From: Coprococcus sp.
GTDB taxonomy: Bacteria; Bacillota; Clostridia; Lachnospirales; Lachnospiraceae
Direction: 5' to 3'
Length of the DNA stretch: 7,717 nt
NCBI GenBank assembly: GCA_016297495.1
Contig: JAEDGN010000083.1
Coordinates: forward strand, 1-7,717
Position numbers and translations under genes: made by a program
In this document: positions 1 to 5,889 of the stretch, piece by piece
Layout of the letters: each line of letters starts with the position of its first letter
How positions within the stretch are numbered: the first letter of the stretch is position 1
The notes under the pieces: model-generated
The model's input: only the letters and a program-made list of their open reading frames with translations
Database searches by the model: none
What the model was told of the DNA's origin: nothing

Positions 1-34
1 AGTAGAATTATTATAAAACAGTAATTGATGGTAA

Positions 35-316
35 CTACTCATCCTTATTTTTCTGTTTAATCAGTTGATTGATATAGGTACTCAGGCCGGCCACCAGTAT
101 TCCCTGGGTTATGGCCGTAAAAACCGCCATGGCGATATCCTGCACTGATCCACAGCTGCAGACAGCAAATACGTAGATCGCACAGATGGCCATTCCCAAT
201 ATTCCCAGAATCAGTGGAATATATTTGTCCTTCACTGTTTGAGACTGCTTCAGACCCATTCCGATAAAATACAGCACAACCGCCACTACAAGAAGCTCCG
301 GCTTCACATAATTCAT
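35..316 (-). CDS. Hol44-type phage holin family protein (small three-helix membrane protein)
   Basis: This is a 93-residue, very hydrophobic protein. Three membrane segments can be seen: about residues 4-21 (ending VLYFIGMGLK), 31-53 (starting YIPLILGILG) and 60-86 (containing FTAITQGILVAGLSTYINQL). It ends in a short charged tail, KQKNKDE. The opening MNYVKPELLVV, the DKYIPLILG loop and the AVFTAITQGILVAG segment are typical of the Hol44/holin superfamily V proteins (Pfam Phage_holin_5 type) as I remember them. Family members permeabilise the membrane to release phage endolysin, but many Clostridia carry chromosomal copies of unknown role. The start at 316 is chosen because family proteins begin MNYVKPEL. 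An in-frame ATG at 337 would add seven residues. Neither start has a well-spaced ribosome binding site: AAAGGG abuts the 337 ATG, and GGATCAGGG abuts the 316 ATG. The gene follows rlmB after about 87 bases on the same strand. No endolysin is visible, but one could lie beyond the left edge. Confidence 0.8.
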   Translation of the reverse strand: MNYVKPELLVVAVVLYFIGMGLKQSQTVKDKYIPLILGILGMAICAIYVFAVCSCGSVQDIAMAVFTAITQGILVAGLSTYINQLIKQKNKDE

Positions 317-403
317 CCCTGATCCATGATCGTCCATCCCTTTGAATGATCTGCCTGTTTCAATATATGCAGTTTCACATTGTCCGATCCATTGTTCTTA
401 TCA

Positions 404-1147
404 TTATTTCATTATTCTCTGTCTGACGATTTCATAAGCCAATACGCCTGCCGCAACAGATGCGTTAAGAGAGTCTATATCTCCCTTCATTGGAATCGAT
501 GCGGTGAAATCGCATTTTTCACGGATCAGGCGGCTGACGCCTTCTCCTTCATTGCCGATGACCAGGCCGATCGGTCCCGTCAGATTCTGGCTGTACATAA
601 CTTCACCCTTCATATCGGCACATACGAACCACAGTCCTTCCTTCTTCAGTTCGTCCATGGTCGTTCCGAGGTTGGTGACTTTGGCCACCGGTGTAAAATT
701 CAAAGCTCCGGCTGATGTTTTGGCCACCGTTGCCGTCAGTCCCACTGCACGGTGCTTTGGGATAATGACGCCATGGGCTCCGGCCAGATTGGCTGTTCTA
801 ATAATAGCCCCCAGATTATGTGGATCCTCAATGCCATCCAGCAGGAAGATGAAAGGCGGTTCTCCCTTTTCACGGGCTTTTGCCAGAATATCCTCCACCG
901 ATGCATAATCGTAGGCTGCCGCAATGGCAATAACACCCTGATGATGACGGGTTTCTGAAAGCTGATCCAGCCGTTCCTTTGTCACATAATTAATGATCGT
1001 ATGCTGTTTGCGGGCCTCTCTTGTGATGGTTTTGACCGGGCCATCCTGACAGCCGTCCAGCACGAATAATTTGTCGATGGTCCTGCCGGAACGATATGCT
1101 TCTATGACCGGATTCCTGCCCTCGATTTTAAATTCTGTATATCCCAT
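404..1147 (-). CDS. rlmB: 23S rRNA 2'-O-ribose methyltransferase, TrmH/SpoU family (RlmB)
   Basis: This enzyme transfers a methyl group from S-adenosylmethionine to a ribose 2'-OH of 23S rRNA (Gm2251 in E. coli) during 50S assembly in the cytoplasm. The 247 residues hold an N-terminal substrate-binding domain starting EGRNPVIEAYRSG (9-21) and a C-terminal SPOUT domain with all three motifs. Motif 1 is DGIEDPHNLGAIIRTA (104-119, with the conserved N111 and R117). Motif 2 is GLVIGNEGEGVSRLI (194-208). Motif 3 is IPMKGDIDSLNASVAAGVL (218-236), which helps form the SAM-binding knot. Length is normal for the family (about 245). The start at 1147 is preferred over the in-frame ATG at 1162 because GAGAGG lies 5 bases before it, while 1162 has no good site. 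It follows mrnC by 19 bases, the usual clostridial cysS-mrnC-rlmB order. No terminator is obvious after the stop. A paralogous SpoU target cannot be excluded, but the context fits RlmB. Confidence 0.95.
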   Translation of the reverse strand: MGYTEFKIEGRNPVIEAYRSGRTIDKLFVLDGCQDGPVKTITREARKQHTIINYVTKERLDQLSETRHHQGVIAIAAAYDYASVEDILAKAREKGEPPFIFLLDGIEDPHNLGAIIRTANLAGAHGVIIPKHRAVGLTATVAKTSAGALNFTPVAKVTNLGTTMDELKKEGLWFVCADMKGEVMYSQNLTGPIGLVIGNEGEGVSRLIREKCDFTASIPMKGDIDSLNASVAAGVLAYEIVRQRIMK

Positions 1148-1152
1148 ATTAA

Positions 1153-1158
1153 CCTCTC
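1153..1158 (-). promoter_or_regulatory. Ribosome binding site of rlmB (decides the start)
   Basis: On the minus strand this reads GAGAGG, with the five-base spacer TTAAT before the ATG at 1147-1145. It makes the inner ATG the likely start. The outer ATG at 1162 is preceded only by AGATGG. Confidence 0.75.
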
Positions 1159-1166
1159 TCATCCAT

Positions 1167-1610
1167 CTATTCTATCAGTGACAATGCCGCAAGCCCTGCA
1201 TGGATCAGCTCTGTCAGCCGGCCGATACGGCCGTTCAGATACAGATATCCCATCAATGCTTCACATCCTGTCGCTTTCCTGTAATCCGACATGGTAGCAT
1301 TTTTTGCCATGGTATAGGACTTGGCATTCCGTCCACGTTTGTAGACAGCATGCTCTTCCTCTGTCAGCCGATCCTCTATAGCCATAATTAATCTTGCCTG
1401 AGTCTCCGCCTTTACCAGCTGGCTGGCCCTTTTGTGGAGCTTGTCCACCGGCGCGTTGCCCTTCTCCACAATATAGGTACGGATCACCATTTCATATACA
1501 GCATCACCGATATAAGCCAGAGTCAGAGCAGAATATTCCCGCACATCAGGCTTCTCCAGATGGTACATCTGGCGGAAAGCTTCAGCGAAGGTTTCTAAGC
1601 TCTGCTCCAT
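1167..1610 (-). CDS. mrnC: Mini-ribonuclease III (23S rRNA maturation)
   Basis: Mini-III is a dimeric double-strand-specific RNase that consists of the RNase III catalytic domain without the dsRNA-binding domain. In Bacillus it matures both ends of 23S rRNA in pre-50S particles. The 147-residue length is normal. The RNase III signature is LAYIGDAVYEMVIR (31-44), with D36 the expected metal ligand. A second conserved block, KRGRNAKSYTMAKNATMSDYRKATG (91-115), is followed by CEALMGYLYL (116-125), where E117 is the expected second acidic ligand. No dsRNA-binding domain follows, as expected. The start at 1610 has AGAGGG six bases upstream (1617-1622). The gene overlaps the 3' end of cysS by 16 bases, so its ribosome binding site lies inside cysS and translation is probably coupled. 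It sits between cysS and rlmB, two genes of translation and rRNA modification. Confidence 0.96.
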   Translation of the reverse strand: MEQSLETFAEAFRQMYHLEKPDVREYSALTLAYIGDAVYEMVIRTYIVEKGNAPVDKLHKRASQLVKAETQARLIMAIEDRLTEEEHAVYKRGRNAKSYTMAKNATMSDYRKATGCEALMGYLYLNGRIGRLTELIHAGLAALSLIE

Positions 1611-2995
1611 TTGACACCCTCTCTTGTATCCTTCAAAATGATTCCTTTTGCCTGAAGTTCATTACGGATCTCGTCGGCACGGGCAAAGTTTTTCGCCTTT
1701 CTTGCTGCCTGGCGTTCATCGATCAGGGCCTGAATCTCATCATCCAGCAATTCTTCCTTCTTCTCTGTCTTGATTCCCAGTACATCACAGAGCGTAACGA
1801 TTGTGGACAGGATCTTATCTCTGAAAGCAGCGGTGGATTCTTCCGTAACATTGATATTGGCTGCTTTAACAAGTTCAAAAACAGCTGAAATAGCATCTGC
1901 CGTGTTGAAATCATCTTCCATAGCAGCCTCATATTTTGCCACCAGTTCATCAATGTCCTTCATCTGTTCCTTCTCAGTGTCATTCATTTCTTCTCCCTGA
2001 AGATTCAGTGTTCTCAGACGGTCAACAGCTGTCAGGATACGCTCCAGGCCATTCTTTGATGCCTCCATCAGTTCAGCGCTGAAGTTCAGCGGGCTTCTGT
2101 AATGAGCACTGAGCATGAAGAAACGCAGTACCTGCAGATCATATTTCTCACTGATCTCACGGACAGTGAAGAAATTGCCAAGGGACTTGGACATCTTGAC
2201 ATTATTAATATTAAGGAATCCATTGTGCATCCAGTAATGGGCAAATTCTTTATCGTTGCATGCCTCACTCTGAGCGATCTCATTTTCATGATGCGGGAAG
2301 ATCAGGTCCTCACCGCCGGCATGGATATCAATCTGCTCTCCCAGATATTTTCTGGACATAACGGAGCATTCAATATGCCAGCCCGGGCGTCCGTCACCCC
2401 AAGGAGACGTCCAGGATGGTTCGCCCTCCTTCTTAGGTTTCCAGAGAACAAAATCCAGCGGATCTTCCTTGCCATCTTCACCACTGACCTTAATCTCTCT
2501 GTGTCCGGCCTCAAGATCATCAATATTCTTCTTGGAAAGTTTGCCATAATCGCTAAAGGAACGGGTACGGAAATAGACAGTGCCATCTACGGCATAGGCA
2601 TGTCCTTTGTCGATCAGAGTCTGGATCATCTCGATCATGCCGCCTATTTCTTCCGTTGCCTTCGGATGATAAGTCGCTTCCTTGACATTCATACCTTCCA
2701 TATCGGTCTGCGCTTCCTTGATATAACGTTCGGAAATAACAGAAGCATCCACACCTTCCTCGATGGCTTTTTTGATGATCTTGTCATCCACATCCGTAAA
2801 GTTGGATACATAATTGACATCATAACCCTTATATTCAAAATAACGGCGAACCGTGTCGAATACGATCATTGGACGGGCATTGCCAATATGGATGTAATTA
2901 TAGACAGTCGGACCACAGACATACATTCTGACCTTGCCTTCTTCAATAGGAACAAACTCATCTTTTTTTCTTGTTAATGTATTAAATATTTTCAT
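1595..2995 (-). CDS. cysS: Cysteinyl-tRNA synthetase (class I)
   Basis: This enzyme activates cysteine with ATP and charges tRNA-Cys in the cytoplasm. The 466 residues match the family length. The catalytic Rossmann fold has the HIGH-type motif HIGN at 36-39 (within CGPTVYNYIHIGNARP, 27-42) and KMSKS at 267-271 (KMSKSLGNF). The zinc site that selects cysteine is complete: C27, C210 (in WHIECS), H235 and E239 (in FPHHENE), aligned one or two residues from the E. coli ligands. The C-terminal part (about 310-466) is the helical anticodon-binding domain, ending in REGVKWSRA. The start at 2995 is chosen because a perfect GGAGG lies five bases upstream. A GTG at 3007 would add four residues but lies over that site. 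A promoter is seen at 3029-3057, giving a leader of under 30 bases, too short for the T-box often found before clostridial aminoacyl-tRNA synthetase genes. Its 3' end overlaps mrnC. Confidence 0.98.
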   Translation of the reverse strand: MKIFNTLTRKKDEFVPIEEGKVRMYVCGPTVYNYIHIGNARPMIVFDTVRRYFEYKGYDVNYVSNFTDVDDKIIKKAIEEGVDASVISERYIKEAQTDMEGMNVKEATYHPKATEEIGGMIEMIQTLIDKGHAYAVDGTVYFRTRSFSDYGKLSKKNIDDLEAGHREIKVSGEDGKEDPLDFVLWKPKKEGEPSWTSPWGDGRPGWHIECSVMSRKYLGEQIDIHAGGEDLIFPHHENEIAQSEACNDKEFAHYWMHNGFLNINNVKMSKSLGNFFTVREISEKYDLQVLRFFMLSAHYRSPLNFSAELMEASKNGLERILTAVDRLRTLNLQGEEMNDTEKEQMKDIDELVAKYEAAMEDDFNTADAISAVFELVKAANINVTEESTAAFRDKILSTIVTLCDVLGIKTEKKEELLDDEIQALIDERQAARKAKNFARADEIRNELQAKGIILKDTREGVKWSRA

Positions 2996-3000
2996 GGCTT

Positions 3001-3005
3001 CCTCC
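3001..3005 (-). promoter_or_regulatory. Ribosome binding site of cysS (decides the start)
   Basis: The minus strand reads GGAGG with the five-base spacer AAGCC before the ATG at 2995-2993. This perfect site fixes the start and excludes the GTG at 3007, which overlaps it. Confidence 0.85.
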
Positions 3006-3028
3006 ACTTATACGCATTTTCAGATTTT

Positions 3029-3057
3029 AGTCTATGCAAAAATACCTGGTTTGTCAA
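3029..3057 (-). promoter_or_regulatory. Predicted sigma-A promoter of the cysS-mrnC-rlmB operon
   Basis: The minus strand has TTGACA at 3057-3052, a 17-base spacer, and TAGACT at 3034-3029 (four of six matches to TATAAT). The -35 is a perfect consensus and the spacing is optimal. It lies between the stop of the GNAT gene (3072) and the cysS start (2995). The predicted transcript start is near 3022, leaving a leader of about 27 bases. This lets cysS, mrnC and rlmB be transcribed apart from the three upstream genes. Confidence 0.75.
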
Positions 3058-3071
3058 TATATTTATCACTG

Positions 3072-4322
3072 CTATACGATCTCATTGATGAGTTTTTTCT
3101 TAAGTACAGGTATTTTTCGAAGTACATCCCTGCAGTCTCTCTGCAATTCCATTTTTTCTGCCGCTTCCAGCGCGCCGATCGGGCAATACCCCGTCAGCCA
3201 CTGCATCAAAGTATCGATATCCAGGCAGAGATCCGGCTGCTGATCAGTTCTCTCAAATATCGCCTGTCCATTCCCGGACTGCCACAGCCAGATGCCATTA
3301 TTCTCTTCTATCCATGCATCCCGTATTTCCATACACACCGAAAAAGATGTATTACAGGTACATGTCCCCAAAAGCTGCATCCACCGCTCAAGATGAATGA
3401 TTCTTCCCATAATAATCGGGCGCATTCGGCTTTTGACAGAAGCATCTTCCTGACTCGATTCTGTCAGAAATCCTCCTTGCATCAATGGTAATATTTCACC
3501 TCTTACGTTCCGAAAATAATGCCTCATCCATCGGATTACCTGTCGGCGACGCTCCGGCCTGCAGATAATTTCCCGTACCTCAGCAGTATTTTCCCGGGCG
3601 TAGGACAGGGCGCCTGCCCATTGCTCCTGCGAATACAACATCATAAGATCGCCGCCGTCTGCCCGATTCTCCATCTGAAGCCGCTCATAGTAATGGCCAT
3701 CACGGAATGAATAGATATCATAATAATGACTCAGATATTCATTGACTATGCCGGCAAGCGCCTGTCTTTCTTCCAGTGTGGTCACAGAACGGCATACAAT
3801 CCAATGTTCCTCATTCATACCGGCTGCTCTCACCGGCTTTACATCTTTTTCAATCTCCGACACAATCTCATCTATGCCGGCACACTCTGAGGTCCAGTCA
3901 AAAGTCTCTACATGCTGGTCATAAATATAAGCAAACTGAAATGGTCTGTAAATAGCCTCATCGGCAGGCATCAGATAGACAAAGGGTACATTGTCACGGC
4001 GGCTATCCTCAAACACTCTCTGCAGCAGCCTGGTCATGGCGCCGCGATGTCTGTACTGTTCATCCGTCGCCACACCCACGATATAAAAGGTGTCCACCGG
4101 CTTTCCGGCAGTCATCAGCCTGTAGGGATTCAGATGGAGCATGGATTGAAGCCTGCCTGAATCCTCCAGCATCAGTACTCTGTTTTCCCGGAAATAATAA
4201 TCAAAATAATAATCCGTAAATCTATCCGAATCATGAAAACATGCCTGCCAAAGACGATACAATTCTTCACGGTCAGAAGGCTGCGCATAGCGGATTGTTA
4301 TATTATTTTTGTCTGATCTCAT
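3072..4322 (-). CDS. GNAT family N-acetyltransferase, Eis-like (GNAT plus SCP2-like C-terminal domain)
   Basis: This is a predicted cytoplasmic acetyl-CoA-dependent N-acetyltransferase of unknown substrate. The 416 residues fit the Eis architecture (about 400): an N-terminal GNAT domain (about 8-150), a degenerate second GNAT-like domain (about 150-290), and a C-terminal SCP2/sterol-carrier-like domain (about 300-395) with WLWQSGNGQAIFERT and DIDTLMQWLTGY. The acetyl-CoA motif is visible as IVGVATDEQYRHRGAMTRLL (81-100), with the R-x-R-G-A loop at 91-95. PADEAIYRPFQFAY (119-132) matches the region before the active-site pocket in Eis proteins. Mycobacterial Eis acetylates aminoglycosides, but most Firmicute homologues have no tested substrate. 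The C-terminus has an extra basic helix, VLKKKLINEIV; in Eis the terminal carboxylate takes part in catalysis, so this tail is odd. The start at 4322 has GGAAG six bases upstream and overlaps the preceding gene by 20 bases. An in-frame upstream ATG at 4391 lies deeper in that gene and is less likely. Confidence 0.85.
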   Translation of the reverse strand: MRSDKNNITIRYAQPSDREELYRLWQACFHDSDRFTDYYFDYYFRENRVLMLEDSGRLQSMLHLNPYRLMTAGKPVDTFYIVGVATDEQYRHRGAMTRLLQRVFEDSRRDNVPFVYLMPADEAIYRPFQFAYIYDQHVETFDWTSECAGIDEIVSEIEKDVKPVRAAGMNEEHWIVCRSVTTLEERQALAGIVNEYLSHYYDIYSFRDGHYYERLQMENRADGGDLMMLYSQEQWAGALSYARENTAEVREIICRPERRRQVIRWMRHYFRNVRGEILPLMQGGFLTESSQEDASVKSRMRPIIMGRIIHLERWMQLLGTCTCNTSFSVCMEIRDAWIEENNGIWLWQSGNGQAIFERTDQQPDLCLDIDTLMQWLTGYCPIGALEAAEKMELQRDCRDVLRKIPVLKKKLINEIV

Positions 4323-5223
4323 ATTTTTCTTCCAGATAAATCGGATTGTAGGAAAGCTTTGACTTACGCAGGCCCTCAAGTCCCATGTCATCCTCTCTGT
4401 TTACCAGCAATGCATCCGGGAATTCATGAAGCAAAAACTGCTGACATATAAATGGATACAATCCCCGAATGTCCGGATTGGCCTTTTCCACATGAATCAC
4501 CGCCATCCGCTCAGCCTTCCCGTATACACCAAGGCTGAAGGCCTCCAGCTTCCCGTCAATATAGATGCCGCCCATCTTATAGTCCAGATAACTGCAGTTC
4601 GTCAGCAGATAGTCAATCCCATTCAGTTCATAGTCGACACGATGATAGGCATCTTCAATATTTCTCTCTGTCTCCCATTTCTTTAAGAACGTCATGATCT
4701 CGTCACGATACCGGCAGCCACATTCCATACTGCGATATTCATAACGGCCTTCATAAGCCTTCCTGAAAGCATTAATATGATTTTTCTTCTTGTGATAAAC
4801 TTTTCCGCTAAATGTCATCATTTTCCGGGCATCGTATATATAATCAAAATATCTCCTGTCTGCCGTCACTTCATACTGCTCAGGGTCCAGATTCAAAATA
4901 TCCACAGCTTCTTTATCTGCCAGGTAAAGTATCATTTTTGTACCAAGGCATTCATTAAAATAGGTCTGTGCCACTTCAAAGTAATGTTTCAGATCCTCCG
5001 GCGCACATAACGGTACCATCGTACCCGGCCCCCCATCCACATCCAGAATCCAGATCAGGCCACGATCATCTCTGATGTAGCGGGTATGATAATAATCCTT
5101 CCACATGAAATTGCTGACAAGAATATTCTCACATGTATGAGAATACCGCAGCTTAAAATAAGGAAGTAATGTGTGATAATCCTGTGGTTCCAGTTCCTTC
5201 TTGATAAATGTATCAAAATCCAT
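4303..5223 (-). CDS. DUF2156 / LPG-synthase C-terminal-like protein (tandem GNAT-fold)
   Basis: The 306-residue soluble protein resembles the DUF2156 family (Pfam LPG_synthase_C), whose fold is two GNAT-like halves and which includes the catalytic domain of MprF lysyl-phosphatidylglycerol synthase. Characteristic stretches are an opening FKLRYSHTCENILVSNFMWKD near residue 25, the basic block YHKKKNHINAFRKAY in mid-protein (typical KKRN-x(4)-F motif), and near the C-terminus AVIHVEKANPDIRGLYPFI followed by NREDDMGLEGLRKSKLSYNP. The N-E/R-D-x-G-x-x-G-L-R-x-x-K pattern is well kept. Unlike MprF it has no membrane segments, so lipid aminoacylation cannot be assumed and the substrate is unknown. 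The start at 5223 has AAAGGA eight bases upstream (5232-5237) and follows the ispF stop by four bases. A longer reading from 5259 would run into the ispF tail. It is directly coupled to the Eis-like gene, and I recall this pairing in other Clostridia. Confidence 0.82.
   Translation of the reverse strand: MDFDTFIKKELEPQDYHTLLPYFKLRYSHTCENILVSNFMWKDYYHTRYIRDDRGLIWILDVDGGPGTMVPLCAPEDLKHYFEVAQTYFNECLGTKMILYLADKEAVDILNLDPEQYEVTADRRYFDYIYDARKMMTFSGKVYHKKKNHINAFRKAYEGRYEYRSMECGCRYRDEIMTFLKKWETERNIEDAYHRVDYELNGIDYLLTNCSYLDYKMGGIYIDGKLEAFSLGVYGKAERMAVIHVEKANPDIRGLYPFICQQFLLHEFPDALLVNREDDMGLEGLRKSKLSYNPIYLEEKYEIRQK
4329..4333 (-). promoter_or_regulatory. Ribosome binding site of the GNAT gene, inside the upstream coding region
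   Basis: The minus strand reads GGAAG, six bases before the ATG at 4322. The site lies inside the last codons of the DUF2156 gene, which points to translational coupling. It favours this start over the ATG at 4391. Confidence 0.6.
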
Positions 5224-5227
5224 AAAT

Positions 5228-5785
5228 TTATTCCTTTCTGCAGCCATCACAAAAGGCACAACTGTCCGGAGTCATTGATGCCTCATACATCACATCATTC
5301 CCGGCAAAATTACCGATCTCCTCCAACAGGCAGATTGCCTGAGATGAGATGCCCAGTCCTTCTCCCGTAAATCCAAGTCCTTCCTCTGTTGTGGCTTTCA
5401 CGTTAATTCTATCCTCTGATATATTCAGAGCTTTCGCCATATTTTTGCGCATCTGACCGATATGCGGCGCCATCTTCGGACGCTGGGCAATAATTGTGGC
5501 ATCAATATTACCGATCATATAACCTTTATCTTCAATCAGTCTCCCGACATGCTCCAGCAGCCTGATACTTGATATTCCCTTATATGCCGGATCCGTATCC
5601 GGAAAATGTTTCCCGATATCTCCCAGAGCAGCCGCCCCCAGCAGCGCGTCCATAACTGCATGCAGCATCACATCTGCATCAGAATGTCCCAGAAGCCCCA
5701 GATCATAAGGTATCTTAACTCCGCCCAGTATCAGATCCCGATCCGGCACCAGACGATGAACATCATAACCCATTCCGATTCTCAT
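5228..5785 (-). CDS. ispF: 2-C-methyl-D-erythritol 2,4-cyclodiphosphate synthase with Cys-rich tail
   Basis: IspF cyclises 4-diphosphocytidyl-methylerythritol 2-phosphate to MEcPP, releasing CMP, in the non-mevalonate isoprenoid pathway. It acts as a cytoplasmic trimer with zinc. The zinc ligands are present: D8 and H10 in GYDVHRL and H42 in DADVMLHAVMDALLGA. The GHSDAD loop (33-38), GDIGKHFPDTDP (55-66), AQRPKMAPHI (100-109) and KATTEEGLGFTG (130-141) are also normal. Two things are odd. Position 142, usually Arg (FTGRGEGI in E. coli), is Glu here (FTGEGLGI). The protein is 185 residues instead of about 157, because a tail from about residue 158 contains CAFCDGC near the end. The start at 5785 has AAGGGAG eight bases upstream. 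A strong terminator ends 27 bases before the start, so the promoter is unclear. It heads the run ispF-DUF2156-GNAT-cysS-mrnC-rlmB. Confidence 0.95.
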   Translation of the reverse strand: MRIGMGYDVHRLVPDRDLILGGVKIPYDLGLLGHSDADVMLHAVMDALLGAAALGDIGKHFPDTDPAYKGISSIRLLEHVGRLIEDKGYMIGNIDATIIAQRPKMAPHIGQMRKNMAKALNISEDRINVKATTEEGLGFTGEGLGISSQAICLLEEIGNFAGNDVMYEASMTPDSCAFCDGCRKE

Positions 5786-5812
5786 CGCGTTATCTCCCTT
5801 TATATTTTATTC

Positions 5813-5839
5813 AAAAAAACCGCGGAACTCCGCGGTTTT
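5813..5839 (-). terminator. Intrinsic terminator between yqeY and ispF
   Basis: On the minus strand a ten-base-pair stem (AAAACCGCGG paired with CCGCGGTTTT; arms 5839-5830 and 5825-5816) with an AGTT loop runs straight into seven T residues. It lies about 50 bases after the yqeY stop and 27 bases before the ispF ATG. The plus-strand side has only four T residues, so it acts mainly on minus-strand transcripts. It could instead serve as an attenuator of ispF. Confidence 0.9.
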
Positions 5840-5889
5840 ATATTGTAATCAAAATTCAGTCCGCAACACTTTCCGGCAGCTACAATACT

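Noticed and set aside
1..34. Structure downstream of the holin stop
   Set aside because: Only an AT-rich stretch with a five-base inverted match (AGTAG and CTACT) is present, too weak to call.
338..403. Promoter or terminator in the gap between rlmB and the holin gene
   Set aside because: TATATT-like boxes occur but no -35 at proper spacing, and no stem followed by a T-run was found. The short TCATTATT direct repeat at the rlmB end looks like chance.
380..908. Plus-strand open frames of 111 and 134 codons
   Set aside because: Both are antisense to rlmB, which has all three SPOUT motifs.
1394..1888. 164-codon plus-strand open frame
   Set aside because: It is antisense to mrnC and the 3' end of cysS, and its composition is that of a shadow frame.
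2102..2977. 291-codon open frame on the plus strand
   Set aside because: It lies wholly antisense to cysS, whose motifs and zinc ligands are complete. The frame has no ribosome binding site of note and its protein resembles nothing I know.
2934..4160. Several plus-strand frames of 60 to 185 codons
   Set aside because: All are antisense to the Eis-like gene or cross its ends; none shows a recognisable domain.
5224..5259. Longer start for the DUF2156 protein (ATG at 5259)
   Set aside because: It would overlap ispF by 32 bases and lacks a suitable ribosome binding site, while the start at 5223 has AAAGGA at good spacing.
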